A program made the translations under genes and the position numbers. A stretch of 64,000 nucleotides of DNA from Saprospiraceae bacterium (GTDB lineage: Bacteria > Bacteroidota > Bacteroidia > Chitinophagales > Saprospiraceae), in NCBI GenBank assembly GCA_016719855.1, contig JADJYH010000008.1:113501-177500 (forward strand). The letters run 5' to 3'. The notes under the pieces are model-generated. The model was given only the letters and a program-made list of their open reading frames with translations, was not told where the DNA came from and did not search any database. This document shows, piece after piece, positions 52,838 through 60,686 of the stretch (position 1 is the first letter of the stretch; each line of letters begins with the position of its first letter).

Positions 52838-54238
52838 TCAAAAATAGTAACGATTAACTACCTCCCAAGCTCCCCAAACCAGGGAAGAGGCCAACAAGAT
52901 TTCACAAGACAAGCCTACCCGCCTGCCATTTTGCGAAGCAAAAAATCCACCTACGGCAAAGAAAAACAACGGGAAAACTGGAAAAAAATAACGCCCACTG
53001 AGTGCCAAAACCCGGTCACTTCCCACGGGCATCCACTGCATGTACAGCACCAGCGCCAGCGCGCCCATCATGAGCAGGGCAATTGCTGAAAAGCCAATGC
53101 GGTGCTTGGTTTTGATATGAACGCCAGTGGTCGAATCCGATGTCGAAACCCAAATCGTGGCCAAAAAAAGCAGTCCAATCAAACAACTGGGTAGGTAGTT
53201 TTTCTCCCAACCGAACTTGCCGAAATAATGCGCCAAAGTAGCTGGCGCACTTTCAAAATAACTCAACGCAGCCGTTTTTGCAAAACCGAAAGGATGTGAC
53301 AGCACATACGCCAACTGCTCGTGCGGCTGTACCCCTTCGTTCAGTTGCACGCCCTCCCGAAACTGTGGATGGTAGTCATCGTAGGGAATGAAAAGCCCCC
53401 CGGCATGATGATACCACCAAGCCAACAGGGCGAGGTTTACGGCGCACAGCCCCCCAGCAAACAGGTAAAAATTGGAGGCTTTGCTGAATTTTCGCATCGG
53501 TACGAACCATACCAGCAGCACCAACGGGAAGTAAACTGGCTTACTGAGGGTAATCATTGCGGAGCTGATGAAAACGCCGATTTTGAGCCAGCCGGACGTT
53601 TCGGCAAAGCTTTTTTCGTAGAAAATGAGCGACAGCAGCGCCGCCAGCAGCCAAAAGCAAAGCCCGTTGGTGACGGCATCGCCCGTGAGCGAGGCATGGA
53701 GGAACAGGCTGGAGGGCAGCAGTGCCAACCACTTCATCGTTCGCTGATGGAACGGCAACTGCCGCAAAGCGGCGAGTACCAATGCCATCCAAACGACCAG
53801 TGTGGCCAATCGCCCGGCATAGAGCAGCACCATCGGCCTGCACTCAAAGGCCATCAGCGCCCGCAGCACTGCCGCTTGAAAAAGGTAAGGGAAAGGAGCG
53901 TAGTAGCCCACGTTTGGGAAGTCAGTGAAAGTGGTGTCTTGAGGCTTGAGTGGTGCCTGCCACGCTGTTTGAAAGTCAGTGGAGGTAGTTCTCGCCTCGT
54001 AATTGTAGCGAAGGGAAGCGAAGGGTTTATAAACTTCGGTCAAGCTTTTGGGTAAATAACCGCCAAGCCGCATGTCGGCTGTCTTCGTAGCCATGAGGTG
54101 GCCGCTGGCGAGGTGCGCAGTGCGGTAGAAGTGCGCCGTCTCGTCGGGCGACTGAAAAGGCGGCACCAGCAGGGCATAAACCAGCCCGGCAAATGAAGCC
54201 ACAATCAGGAAAAATCGGTGAGCGGCACACTTCTTCAT
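52838..54238 (-). CDS. DUF2142-type polytopic membrane protein
   Basis: 466 residues with about ten hydrophobic segments. An N-terminal FLIVASFAGLVYALLVPPFQSPDETAHFYR carries the P-x-x-PDE/HF motif of DUF2142 and of GT-C-type glycosyltransferases. Later come LATLVVWMALVLAAL, LALLPSSLFLHASLTGDAVTNGL, VYFPLVLLVWFVPM and ALSGRYFFPVFPLFFFAVGG. The D-E dyad near residue 32 is the likely catalytic acid of a GT-C fold. Membrane sugar transferase activity is therefore plausible but unproven. Intact; it shares its end with folA (14-base gap). Confidence 0.8.
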   Translation of the reverse strand: MKKCAAHRFFLIVASFAGLVYALLVPPFQSPDETAHFYRTAHLASGHLMATKTADMRLGGYLPKSLTEVYKPFASLRYNYEARTTSTDFQTAWQAPLKPQDTTFTDFPNVGYYAPFPYLFQAAVLRALMAFECRPMVLLYAGRLATLVVWMALVLAALRQLPFHQRTMKWLALLPSSLFLHASLTGDAVTNGLCFWLLAALLSLIFYEKSFAETSGWLKIGVFISSAMITLSKPVYFPLVLLVWFVPMRKFSKASNFYLFAGGLCAVNLALLAWWYHHAGGLFIPYDDYHPQFREGVQLNEGVQPHEQLAYVLSHPFGFAKTAALSYFESAPATLAHYFGKFGWEKNYLPSCLIGLLFLATIWVSTSDSTTGVHIKTKHRIGFSAIALLMMGALALVLYMQWMPVGSDRVLALSGRYFFPVFPLFFFAVGGFFASQNGRRVGLSCEILLASSLVWGAWEVVNRYYF

Positions 54239-54242
54239 GAAG

Positions 54243-54809
54243 TCAGAATTTGTGCATGAGGCTCAGTACCACGTTGCTGGAGAAGCTTGCATTTACATTG
54301 ACGCCAACATCGGAGCCTGAAAACTGGCGCAGGGAAATGGAGCCGCTCGGAATCGTTTCCAGGTTGACTGCCCAGTACTCACTAAAATCATATTGGATGC
54401 CCAAGATGTAGCCGAGACTTGGTGCCAAGTTCCAGTTGGGTTCAAAGCTTTCCTGTTTGCTGAGTCCTGCGTTCAGCGAAAACGACGGGCCGGTGTAGTA
54501 GGAAGTTCTTTTGCCCATCTGCCTGCGCTTTTCGTTGCCAATGGAAAATCCCGCGTTGATGGAAAAACTGAACCTGTTGAATTCGTTGCCAAGATTGATG
54601 CCGCCGAAACTGCCACTGATACGGCGGAACTTGCCATTGTCCAACTTCTTCTTGTAAATGGCCGAAAAGGAGTTGAACCCATCGAAATTGATTCCACTTA
54701 TACGTAGCCCAACCTCGTATTTGTGGTCGTCAACATTTTGTGCAGAAAGTGAAACTTGAATGCAAAGGCCAATAGCCAAGCATGTAAACATGAAGAGGTG
54801 CTTTTTCAT
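54243..54809 (-). CDS. Outer-membrane beta-barrel protein (porin-like fold), short
   Basis: 188 residues. A signal peptide (LFMFTCLAIGLCIQVSLSAQ) precedes alternating strands with glycine-rich turns (YEVGLRISGINFDGFNSFSAIYKKKLDNGKFRRISGSFGGIN; FSINAGFSIGNEKRRQ; GYILGIQYDFSEYWAVNLETIPSGS) and an aromatic-ended last strand VLSLMHKF. This fits an eight-stranded outer-membrane barrel. No specific family is recognised. I start at MKKHLFMF; the longer frame upstream is intergenic. Four bases separate it from the DUF2142 start (54238), and it is the first gene of that pair. Confidence 0.75.
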   Translation of the reverse strand: MKKHLFMFTCLAIGLCIQVSLSAQNVDDHKYEVGLRISGINFDGFNSFSAIYKKKLDNGKFRRISGSFGGINLGNEFNRFSFSINAGFSIGNEKRRQMGKRTSYYTGPSFSLNAGLSKQESFEPNWNLAPSLGYILGIQYDFSEYWAVNLETIPSGSISLRQFSGSDVGVNVNASFSSNVVLSLMHKF

Positions 54810-55322
54810 AAAAATGATTTTAGGTGAAGAAGGATGTCGGCAATGATACGCAGGGCAGGTGGCAAGCGGGCAGCTATTCGCCAATTTTTAACATCCCGAC
54901 GAAGGGATATGATGTTTGCAGCCAGCAAATGAAAGGGGGCAATGAAAAAAGGATATTGATAAAGTAAAGGAGCCCCCCTCAGAACCAAGCTGAGAGAGGC
55001 CATCCCAAAAACTGCTCTTAATCAGTGCCGAAGTCCCGTTGAGCCTTCGGCGTTTATCTTTGTGATAATTTGATAGCGTTCAAAACGAGGTGTCAAAGCG
55101 CCTCTTTTCCAAGAAAAACTTATTAGTGAGAGTAGCCATTTTAGGCTGGTTGGGACTGGGAAATATGCCAAATTCAGGGTTTTTTCCCTGAATGCCTGAC
55201 ATGTTTCGAGCCAGTTGAATGGAACAAAAGTAGATAGGAGGCTAAAGGAAGGATATACCTTTTTTAGCGTAATTTTTAAAAGTATTTTTCACAGATAATA
55301 AAAACATTGCCTAGAAGGTGGC
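54810..55322. other. Gene-free interval with hairpins
   Basis: No ORF of note. It has a perfect palindromic hairpin at 55172-55193, a plus-strand TATCTTTG (55055-55062) and a minus-strand TACTTTTG (complement 55225-55232), the last a possible distant promoter for the outer-membrane gene. Confidence 0.45.
55172..55193. promoter_or_regulatory. Perfect hairpin ATTCAGGG-TTTTTT-CCCTGAAT
   Basis: Eight-base arms flank six T. Symmetric on both strands, so the direction is not clear. It lies in an otherwise empty gap, and could be a terminator core or a binding site. Confidence 0.4.
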
Positions 55323-55451
55323 TTAATTAGCCAAGGTAAAGGCGATGTCTGTTACCGCCGGATGGCGGAAAAACGAGATGATGCAGCAAACAAGGAACAG
55401 CACAAATGCAATGGCTTCATCGGTGTTGTGCAAAGGGGTATTCTTTTTCAT
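55323..55451 (-). CDS. Putative 42-residue single-pass membrane peptide
   Basis: A minus-strand ORF from the ATG at 55449-55451 to TAA at 55323-55325 encodes MKKNTPLHNTDEA, a hydrophobic helix AIAFVLFLVCCIISFF and a short tail ending DIAFTLAN. The layout, a charged N-terminus plus one helix, fits a small membrane peptide or a toxin-like protein; no family is recognised. It is too short for usual gene callers and lies between the LytTR regulator and the outer-membrane gene. Coding status rests only on its composition. Confidence 0.4.
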   Translation of the reverse strand: MKKNTPLHNTDEAIAFVLFLVCCIISFFRHPAVTDIAFTLAN

Positions 55452-55708
55452 ACTGGGTGTGGTTTACGTGATGTTGAAAAACTTGTTCTCCCAAATGTGC
55501 TTGTTCAAATGCTGTAAAAATTGAGAGCGAACAATACGGAAATGGTAGGTGTAGTTATTCAATGTTTAAATGCTCAAGTTGGTTCACAACTTCCCCACCT
55601 TTTATCGGAAGAAATTGTTTTTTGTTTGCCTGAGTACATTGTGATTCGCAGCAAAGGAAGGAGCCGAAATCAAACTGCAAGTAATTCGACCATTACCTTT
55701 CTGTTAAG

Positions 55709-56470
55709 TCACTGGCCCATCCACCGCTTGAAGTCCTGTACCCGCTCCCGGCTCACCACGTTGTTTGTGTCGTGGGTTGGGGAAAGCTCCAATTTTAATC
55801 GGCTGTTGAACCACGCAGAAATCTTGCGAACTGCTTCCGGTTTCACAATGGCCTGCCTATTTATGCGGAAGAAGCACTTGGGGTCGAGCATGCCTTCCAA
55901 TTGGTCGAGGGTATACTCGATGATGTGCTTTCTGCCGTCGCTGCATTGGACAAAGGCTATGCCATCCTCCGAGAAAAAATAGGCGACCTCCGAAATAGGC
56001 ACGTGGACGAAGTGTTGCCCTGATTTTACAAGAAACCTGTCCTTGAATTCCCGCTGCACGAGCATGGATTGCAGCATTTTTTCGAGGCCGCTGCGGTCGT
56101 AAGTATCGGGTTGGCGATATACTTTTCTGTATTTTTCAAGGGCAGAAACCAATTCGACGGGGTCAATCGGTTTCAAAAGATAGTCCACGCTGTTCACCTT
56201 GAACGCCCGCAACGTGTAGTGATCAAAGGCGGTGGTGAAAATGACCGGAGCCGTCAAGGAGGTTTGGCCAAAAATATCGAAACTCAGGCCATCGGCCAGT
56301 TGGATGTCCATGAAAATCAGGTCGGGTTGCTGGAAGTTGCGCAGCCACTTCACCGCCCCCTCCACGCTGTCAATCATGTCCATGATTTCGCATTCCGGGC
56401 AATGCTCGGCCAGTAGTTTTGCCAGCCGCTTGGCAGCGGGTTGTTCGTCTTCGATGATGAGCGTTTTCAT
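55709..56470 (-). CDS. LytTR-family response regulator
   Basis: 253 residues. A receiver domain (residues 1-120) has LIIEDEQPAAKRLAKLL and the phosphorylated aspartate in LIFMDIQLADG (about D55), T in FTTAFDHYTLRAF and K in YLLKPIDPVE. A LytTR DNA-binding domain follows (FLVKSGQHFVHVPISEVAYFFSED; FFRINRQAIVKPEAV). It binds imperfect direct repeats upstream of target genes. It is the last gene of the hydrolase-kinase-DUF2141-regulator operon and the obvious partner of the kinase. Intact. Confidence 0.94.
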   Translation of the reverse strand: MKTLIIEDEQPAAKRLAKLLAEHCPECEIMDMIDSVEGAVKWLRNFQQPDLIFMDIQLADGLSFDIFGQTSLTAPVIFTTAFDHYTLRAFKVNSVDYLLKPIDPVELVSALEKYRKVYRQPDTYDRSGLEKMLQSMLVQREFKDRFLVKSGQHFVHVPISEVAYFFSEDGIAFVQCSDGRKHIIEYTLDQLEGMLDPKCFFRINRQAIVKPEAVRKISAWFNSRLKLELSPTHDTNNVVSRERVQDFKRWMGQ

Positions 56471-56491
56471 TGGGAAAGTTGGTATTTTGGT

Positions 56492-56935
56492 TTAAAATAG
56501 TGCCCAACGCTTGAGGCTCACGACATGGGCCTTGCCAGATTGGCGGTGCTCAAACACTGCCTCCTCCCAAGTTGGAAGCCGCCACTTCGAGGGTGGTTCT
56601 TTTGAAAAACCATACGGCTCAGTGGGTACGCCCATCAAGTTTTTGTCCAAAACCATGTTGTTGTTTTCGTCCAAAAATACGGCAAAGGCATGGCTGCCAA
56701 TGGGCAGGTTTTCGATGACAACTTCCAGCGTCCCCTTTTTGTCCACCTTGAAATTGTAGAGCATTGCCTTCTCCTCCAGCATGAAATCCACCTTGCTGCC
56801 GTACATCGCCAATCGCACGGTACCGCCCGCCCGCTCGATGCCCTGAAAAAGCAGGGTCAAGTTGCTTCCTCCCTCCTCCGGCACTGGGTGAAATACGAAT
56901 ATTGCGGAGCAAATAATGAAAAGGAATATTTTCAT
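56492..56935 (-). CDS. DUF2141 secreted protein
   Basis: 147 residues. A signal peptide (FLFIICSAIFVFHP) is followed by a DUF2141-like fold: LTLLFQGIERAGGTVRLAMYGSKVDFM, LPIGSHAFAVFLDENNNMVLDKNLMGVPTEPYGFS. The characteristic D-x-N-x-N-x-x-x-D calcium-like loop and the EPYGFS end fit the family, whose function is unknown. Its start overlaps the kinase stop by four bases, and the response regulator gene follows after 21 bases, so it is embedded in a signalling operon. Intact. Confidence 0.88.
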   Translation of the reverse strand: MKIFLFIICSAIFVFHPVPEEGGSNLTLLFQGIERAGGTVRLAMYGSKVDFMLEEKAMLYNFKVDKKGTLEVVIENLPIGSHAFAVFLDENNNMVLDKNLMGVPTEPYGFSKEPPSKWRLPTWEEAVFEHRQSGKAHVVSLKRWALF

Positions 56936-57989
56936 AAAATATTGGAAACCAATTGTTTGTCATCTTTTTGCCCAATCTGCGCTGGCTGGATCAACGGCAA
57001 AATGACGATGAAATGCTGGTGGGTGACGATCACTTCCACTTCCATTTTCGTGAGGAGCCGATAGCGGCTTTTGATGTTCTCCAGTCCAATTTTCGTGGAC
57101 GGTTGGTCCTGTTTCTTGGGTTGGAGGTTGTTCCTGACGACCAGCCGGTCGCCCTTTTCCGCAAAAACCTCGATGTGCAGGGGGTGCTGGGTGGACACCA
57201 CGTTGTGCTTGATGGCGTTCTCGAACAGCATTTGCAGCGAAAGCGGCAGTATTTGCAGCGCAGGTTTTCGCCGAAGCGTTCGTTGAGCAGGCAATTGTAG
57301 GAGTCGAGGAAGCCCAATTCCTCGGCTACCGTGGTCAGTTCCCGTTCCCTGATTTCGAGGATGTAGCGGTAGGCTTTCGAGAGTTTTTGCACGAAGTTTT
57401 CCGCCTTGACTGGGTTTTCCGGTATCAGGTACGCCAGCGTGTTTAGGCTATTGAAGAAAAAATGCGGGTTCACTTGGTTCTTCAAGGTTTCGAGCTGGCT
57501 CTGCATGTTTTCCTTCAACAACCGCTCCTTTTCCACCATCGTTTTTTGGAGCTGGTGGTAAAAACCCGCCGTCACATAGATGGTCAACACCAAGAACGTC
57601 ACCAACAGCGAACCGATGGTCATGGCGATGTCATGCTGGAGTTCGTTTTGGATTCTTGTTTCAAAATACCCGTGTAGCCAGGGGTCGAGTATGCGTTTTA
57701 TCAACACGTACAACACCAAAACAACCAACGACTGGAACAAAATGCGCTTCGCAAAATCCTTTGGATCGGGGTAGCGCTCCGCAAAAAACAACACCACCTG
57801 GCGGAACACCAGCCAGAAAATGGTCGTGTAAACAAAGCCGACGCCGTTGCAGGCAGTAAAGAAAAAACGGGGGTCACTTACCAGAATGTCGCCAAACATC
57901 ATGGCCGTCGTGATGAGGGTTGTCACGGGTATTCCAATGATAACCAGCCACTTATCGTCAAATCCGAATATTTCCTTGGCTCGATTCAT
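56932..57989 (-). CDS. LytS-like sensor histidine kinase, one frameshift
   Basis: About 352 residues when joined. Four N-terminal membrane helices (LVIIGIPVTTLITTAMMFGDIL; FTACNGVGFVYTTIFWLVF; LFQSLVVLVLYVLI; IGSLLVTFLVLTIYVTAGFY) come first. The His_kinase box follows: QLETLKNQVNPHFFFNSLNTLAYL (histidine about 176), then an ATPase domain in a second frame, LPLSLQMLFENAIKHNVV and GLENIKSRYRLLT. The frame breaks near 57255 where one base is lost (CRCK instead of ILPLS). It pairs with the LytTR regulator of this operon. It overlaps its neighbours by four bases on both sides (57986-57989 and 56932-56935). Confidence 0.92.
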
Positions 57990-58870
57990 TTCATTTCGGT
58001 ACGGTCAAACGCAATCACGTCGAGTATTTTTTCAGCAATCATTTTCTCCTTTGTCCACATGATGAAATGGTCTTCCCCTTCCAGCATCTCGATTTTCAAC
58101 CGACGACTGTTGGGCAGCATTTTTTTAGCAAAATCGGCGTTGGCCGCTGACACCAGCCTGTCCTTCGTGCCTTGCACCACCGTCACCGGGCAGGAGATGT
58201 CGGCCCAAAATGGCAGCATGTCCTCCAGTTCTTTTTTCAACGGCAAAATTTCCTGGTTGCTCACCCTGAACGCACCCGGCAGCATCCATCGGAGTATCCA
58301 CCAGTCGAGGGGCCGCGACCACCAATACGCTGGCTCCAGTTGCGGGTCAATGGAGCCAGCCACCATCACGAGGCCGTCCACCAGTTCCGGGGAGTCCATC
58401 GCCATGCGGGCGATGAGTGGGCCGCCGTAGCTGTGCCCGACGAGGATTGCCTTGCCGCTGCCCTTGCGATATTTTTCGAGCAATGGTCGCAACTGCTGTG
58501 CCTGCTTTTTCAGCGAGCGCTCCGTTTTTCCAAAATCCGAGTAGCCGAAGCCCGGCCTGTCCACCGACACCACCAGTGCTTGGCGGGTAAAACTGGTGTC
58601 GGCCAAGTAGTCAAGCATGGCATCGGAAGCACCCGGCGAACCGTGTACCATCAGCACCAACGGCAGCCCTTCGGTGCCGCTGCGGGTGTAGTGGATGGTG
58701 CGGCCATCGGTCTCATAAGTTCCGAAAGTCACGTTCGACTGGCCTTTTTCGAGCAGGTATGCCCGCTGTTTTTCGTCGCTTCTGCGAAATTTCATGAACT
58801 CCATCTGGCAGGTGAAAAACAAACCGGAACACAGCACGGCCGTGATGGTGTATCGTTTTTTTAGCTTCAA
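57986..58870 (-). CDS. Alpha/beta hydrolase
   Basis: 294 residues. A hydrophobic N-terminus ending in a cysteine (VLCSGLFFTCQ) may be a lipoprotein-type anchor. The fold has LPLVLMVHGSPGASDAM (oxyanion loop HG), the nucleophile elbow AILVGHSYGGPLIAR (serine near 147), aspartate in QGTKDRLV (about 237) and histidine in LEGEDHFIMW (about 268). This is a canonical esterase/lipase-like triad; the substrate is unknown. It is the first gene of the kinase operon, overlapping the kinase start by four bases. A possible role is producing or destroying a signal molecule that the kinase senses, which is inference. Intact. Confidence 0.88.
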   Translation of the reverse strand: MKLKKRYTITAVLCSGLFFTCQMEFMKFRRSDEKQRAYLLEKGQSNVTFGTYETDGRTIHYTRSGTEGLPLVLMVHGSPGASDAMLDYLADTSFTRQALVVSVDRPGFGYSDFGKTERSLKKQAQQLRPLLEKYRKGSGKAILVGHSYGGPLIARMAMDSPELVDGLVMVAGSIDPQLEPAYWWSRPLDWWILRWMLPGAFRVSNQEILPLKKELEDMLPFWADISCPVTVVQGTKDRLVSAANADFAKKMLPNSRRLKIEMLEGEDHFIMWTKEKMIAEKILDVIAFDRTEMK

Positions 58871-59002
58871 TGCAAAAGTTTTCCAGAAAACAACTGCGCT
58901 GTAAAAAGTTTGAACCCCACTGCAATATTGCTCCGTGTAACGGGGTTGGCCAATGGTTTTCCCATGAATTGCCGAAATGGTGGCTTGAAGTGTAACAAAC
59001 CG

Positions 59003-59530
59003 TTAGGCCGTTGGTCGTGGAGGAAGTGCCTCTAATCCTTCTTCTTCCAAAGTCGTCAGCCCGAACTGCGTCAAATGGTGAACCACATGCTTGAACTGCA
59101 TGAACCGCCATTCATCATAGTTCAGTGGTCCGAAAACGACGTGGTTGGTCCGCTTGCCGGGGTTCGCTGCCATAAACGCATCAAACTCGGCCCATTTTTG
59201 CCAAAAAACCTCGATGGCAGCTTCAATATTTGCCGTTTGGAGCGGGGGAAGTTGGTCGTTGGTTGGCATGTTGGGGTGTTCAAAATTTCGGCTGATGGCA
59301 TAGTTGGTGTAAACAAACTGTCGCATTCTGGGCAATTTCTCTTCGGGGGTGATGACGGTCGCCTCCCAATTTCCCATCGCCCCGTCAATGACCCAGGCCA
59401 AGTGCTCGACCATGTGGTGTGCGGTCATTTTGCCCCAAGCTGGCTGCATGTCGGGCCTCAGTTTTCGGAGCAGGCCGCCCAGTTTGTTTTCAAAAAAAGC
59501 GTTGGCTTGCGCATGTGTCAATTCCTGCAT
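59003..59530 (-). CDS. DinB-like (DUF1569) metalloprotein
   Basis: 175 residues. A four-helix DinB-type fold: WGKMTAHHMVEHLAWVIDGAMGN carries the first metal histidines, and FMQFKHVVHHLTQFG the second pair, as in the DinB/DUF1569 family. Such proteins often act as thiol (bacillithiol or mycothiol) transferases or metal-dependent enzymes of unknown substrate. I start at MQELTHAQANAFF; the longer ORF includes the regulatory palindrome. Divergent from the GNAT gene across a 12-bp palindrome. Intact. Confidence 0.8.
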   Translation of the reverse strand: MQELTHAQANAFFENKLGGLLRKLRPDMQPAWGKMTAHHMVEHLAWVIDGAMGNWEATVITPEEKLPRMRQFVYTNYAISRNFEHPNMPTNDQLPPLQTANIEAAIEVFWQKWAEFDAFMAANPGKRTNHVVFGPLNYDEWRFMQFKHVVHHLTQFGLTTLEEEGLEALPPRPTA

Positions 59531-59553
59531 GTGGTTGATTATTTTTGTGAAAT

Positions 59554-59584
59554 TTGCTCCGCAAAGTTCCGTTTTGCGGAGCAA
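59554..59584. promoter_or_regulatory. Perfect 12-bp inverted repeat between divergent genes
   Basis: TTGCTCCGCAAA (59554-59565) and TTTGCGGAGCAA (59573-59584) with a seven-base spacer. Its place in the DinB/GNAT divergent gap would suit an operator or a 5'-UTR hairpin. Copies of the core TTGCTCCGCAA occur elsewhere (56902, 61300). Confidence 0.5.
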
Positions 59585-59612
59585 TTTATTTACGAAGAAA
59601 AAAGCGCTTCGG

Positions 59613-60143
59613 ATGAACCACTCGACAAGTAATCCTGCCCAAACGGTCGCTTCCGCCAAGTTTAGCCTCCGCCCCATTCAACCCGCTGACAACCAGCAAG
59701 TTGCCACCATCATTCGCACCGTGATGACCGAGTTCGGCTGTGTGGGCGAAGGGTACTCCATCCTCGACCCCGAAGTGGACAAGATGTACGAAACATACAG
59801 TGGCCCTCGTGCGTCTTTTTTTGTGGTATCCAGCATCGAAACTGGCGAAGTGTTCGGCTGCGGTGGCATCGGCCCACTTGTGGGTGGCGAAGCAGATGTC
59901 TGCGAGTTGAAGAAAATGTACTTCCGTCCCGAACTTAGGGGCCTTGGTTTTGGGAAAAAAATGGTGGCTATCTGCCTCGAAAAAGCCAAGGAATTCGGCT
60001 ACCGCCGCTGCTACCTGGAGACCTGCGCCCGCATGGAACAGGCCAACCAGCTTTACAAAAAGATGGGCTTTGAAAAAATCTGCGGCCCGATGGGTGCCAC
60101 GGGGCACTGCAGTTGTGATGCGTGGTATGTTAAAGAGGTATGA
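59613..60143 (+). CDS. GNAT-family N-acetyltransferase
   Basis: 176 residues. The acetyl-CoA loop is FRPELRGLGFGKKMVAICLEKAKEFGY (R/Q-x-x-G-x-G/A motif), preceded by GEVFGCGGIGPLVGGEADVCELKKMYF and followed by YLETCARMEQANQLYKKMGF. This is the acetyltransferase 1 type; the substrate is unknown. I start at the ATG at 59613. The last three residues (KEV) and TGA are read from a word-repeat arm (GAGGTATGA), as at the GtrA end. Intact. Confidence 0.88.
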   Translation: MNHSTSNPAQTVASAKFSLRPIQPADNQQVATIIRTVMTEFGCVGEGYSILDPEVDKMYETYSGPRASFFVVSSIETGEVFGCGGIGPLVGGEADVCELKKMYFRPELRGLGFGKKMVAICLEKAKEFGYRRCYLETCARMEQANQLYKKMGFEKICGPMGATGHCSCDAWYVKEV

Positions 60144-60684
60144 GGTATGGAGGTATGGGGTATGGGGAGTTGGGTATGCGTTTTATTTTGTCTTAAATAG
60201 TGAAAGCAACTACTATGGAGAACGGGAAAATCTATAAAATCAAGCAACTACGCTTGAAGCATTTGGGGGAAAAGGTGGCCAATTCGGAAAGCGGGAAGGT
60301 AGTGAAAGAGAAGAGTTTTTCCTTTGCCATTCGGGTCGTCAAACTCAGACAATACCTCAATCAAGAGAAGAAGGAATATTCCATGAGTGGGCAATTACAA
60401 CGTTCAGGGACTTCCATCGGGGCAAATGTCAGGGAGGCGTACCGAGGGGAAAGCGACCCCGACTTTGTTCATAAATTGGGTGTCAGCCTAAAAGAATGTA
60501 ACGAAAGCCAATATTGGCTGGAACTGTTATTTGCTACGGAATTCGTTACCGAATCTGAATTTGAATCAATTTACACAGATGCACTTGCCCTCGACAATAT
60601 CATCACCTCCATCATCCTAACAAAAACGAACATGACGAAAAAGTAGTCCCCAAACAGACCTCAGACCTCTATACCTCAGACCTC
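60134..60684 (+). mobile_element. Word-repeat arms flanking a four-helix-bundle gene
   Basis: The left arm (60134-60180) repeats GAGGTATGAGGTATGGAGG; the right arm (60656-60684) read in reverse complement gives GAGGTCTGAGGTATAGAGG. Over the first 30 bases 25 match. About 475 bases with one gene lie between. This has the same build as the intergenic word hairpins in the window, but with a gene as the loop. Ends and target duplication are not defined, so 'mobile' is a hypothesis. Confidence 0.5.
60215..60646 (+). CDS. Four-helix-bundle protein (TIGR02436/S23 type)
   Basis: 143 residues. The core has KSFSFAIRVVKLRQYL, then MSGQLQRSGTSIGANVREAYRGESDPDFVHKLGVSLKECNESQYWLELL, the signature of the family encoded in 23S rRNA intervening sequences; it is structurally related to Avd of diversity-generating retroelements. 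The function is unknown, though nucleic-acid binding is suspected. An N-terminal extension (IYKIKQLRLKHLGEKVANSES) is longer than usual. I use the ATG at 60215; GTG at 60200 adds five residues. It lies between two word-repeat arms and no rRNA is near. Intact. Confidence 0.9.
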   Translation: MENGKIYKIKQLRLKHLGEKVANSESGKVVKEKSFSFAIRVVKLRQYLNQEKKEYSMSGQLQRSGTSIGANVREAYRGESDPDFVHKLGVSLKECNESQYWLELLFATEFVTESEFESIYTDALALDNIITSIILTKTNMTKK

Positions 60685-60686
60685 GT

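Noticed and set aside
60215..60646. Four-helix-bundle gene as Avd of a diversity-generating retroelement
   Set aside because: No reverse transcriptase, template repeat or variable repeat is visible in the window.
2806..60684. Word-repeat regions as CRISPR arrays
   Set aside because: Repeats are contiguous and degenerate with no spacers of constant length, they form inverted pairs, and no cas gene is present.
60134..60684. Complete insertion sequence at the four-helix-bundle locus
   Set aside because: No transposase motif and no target duplication; only flanking word arms and one gene, so the mobile label stays tentative.
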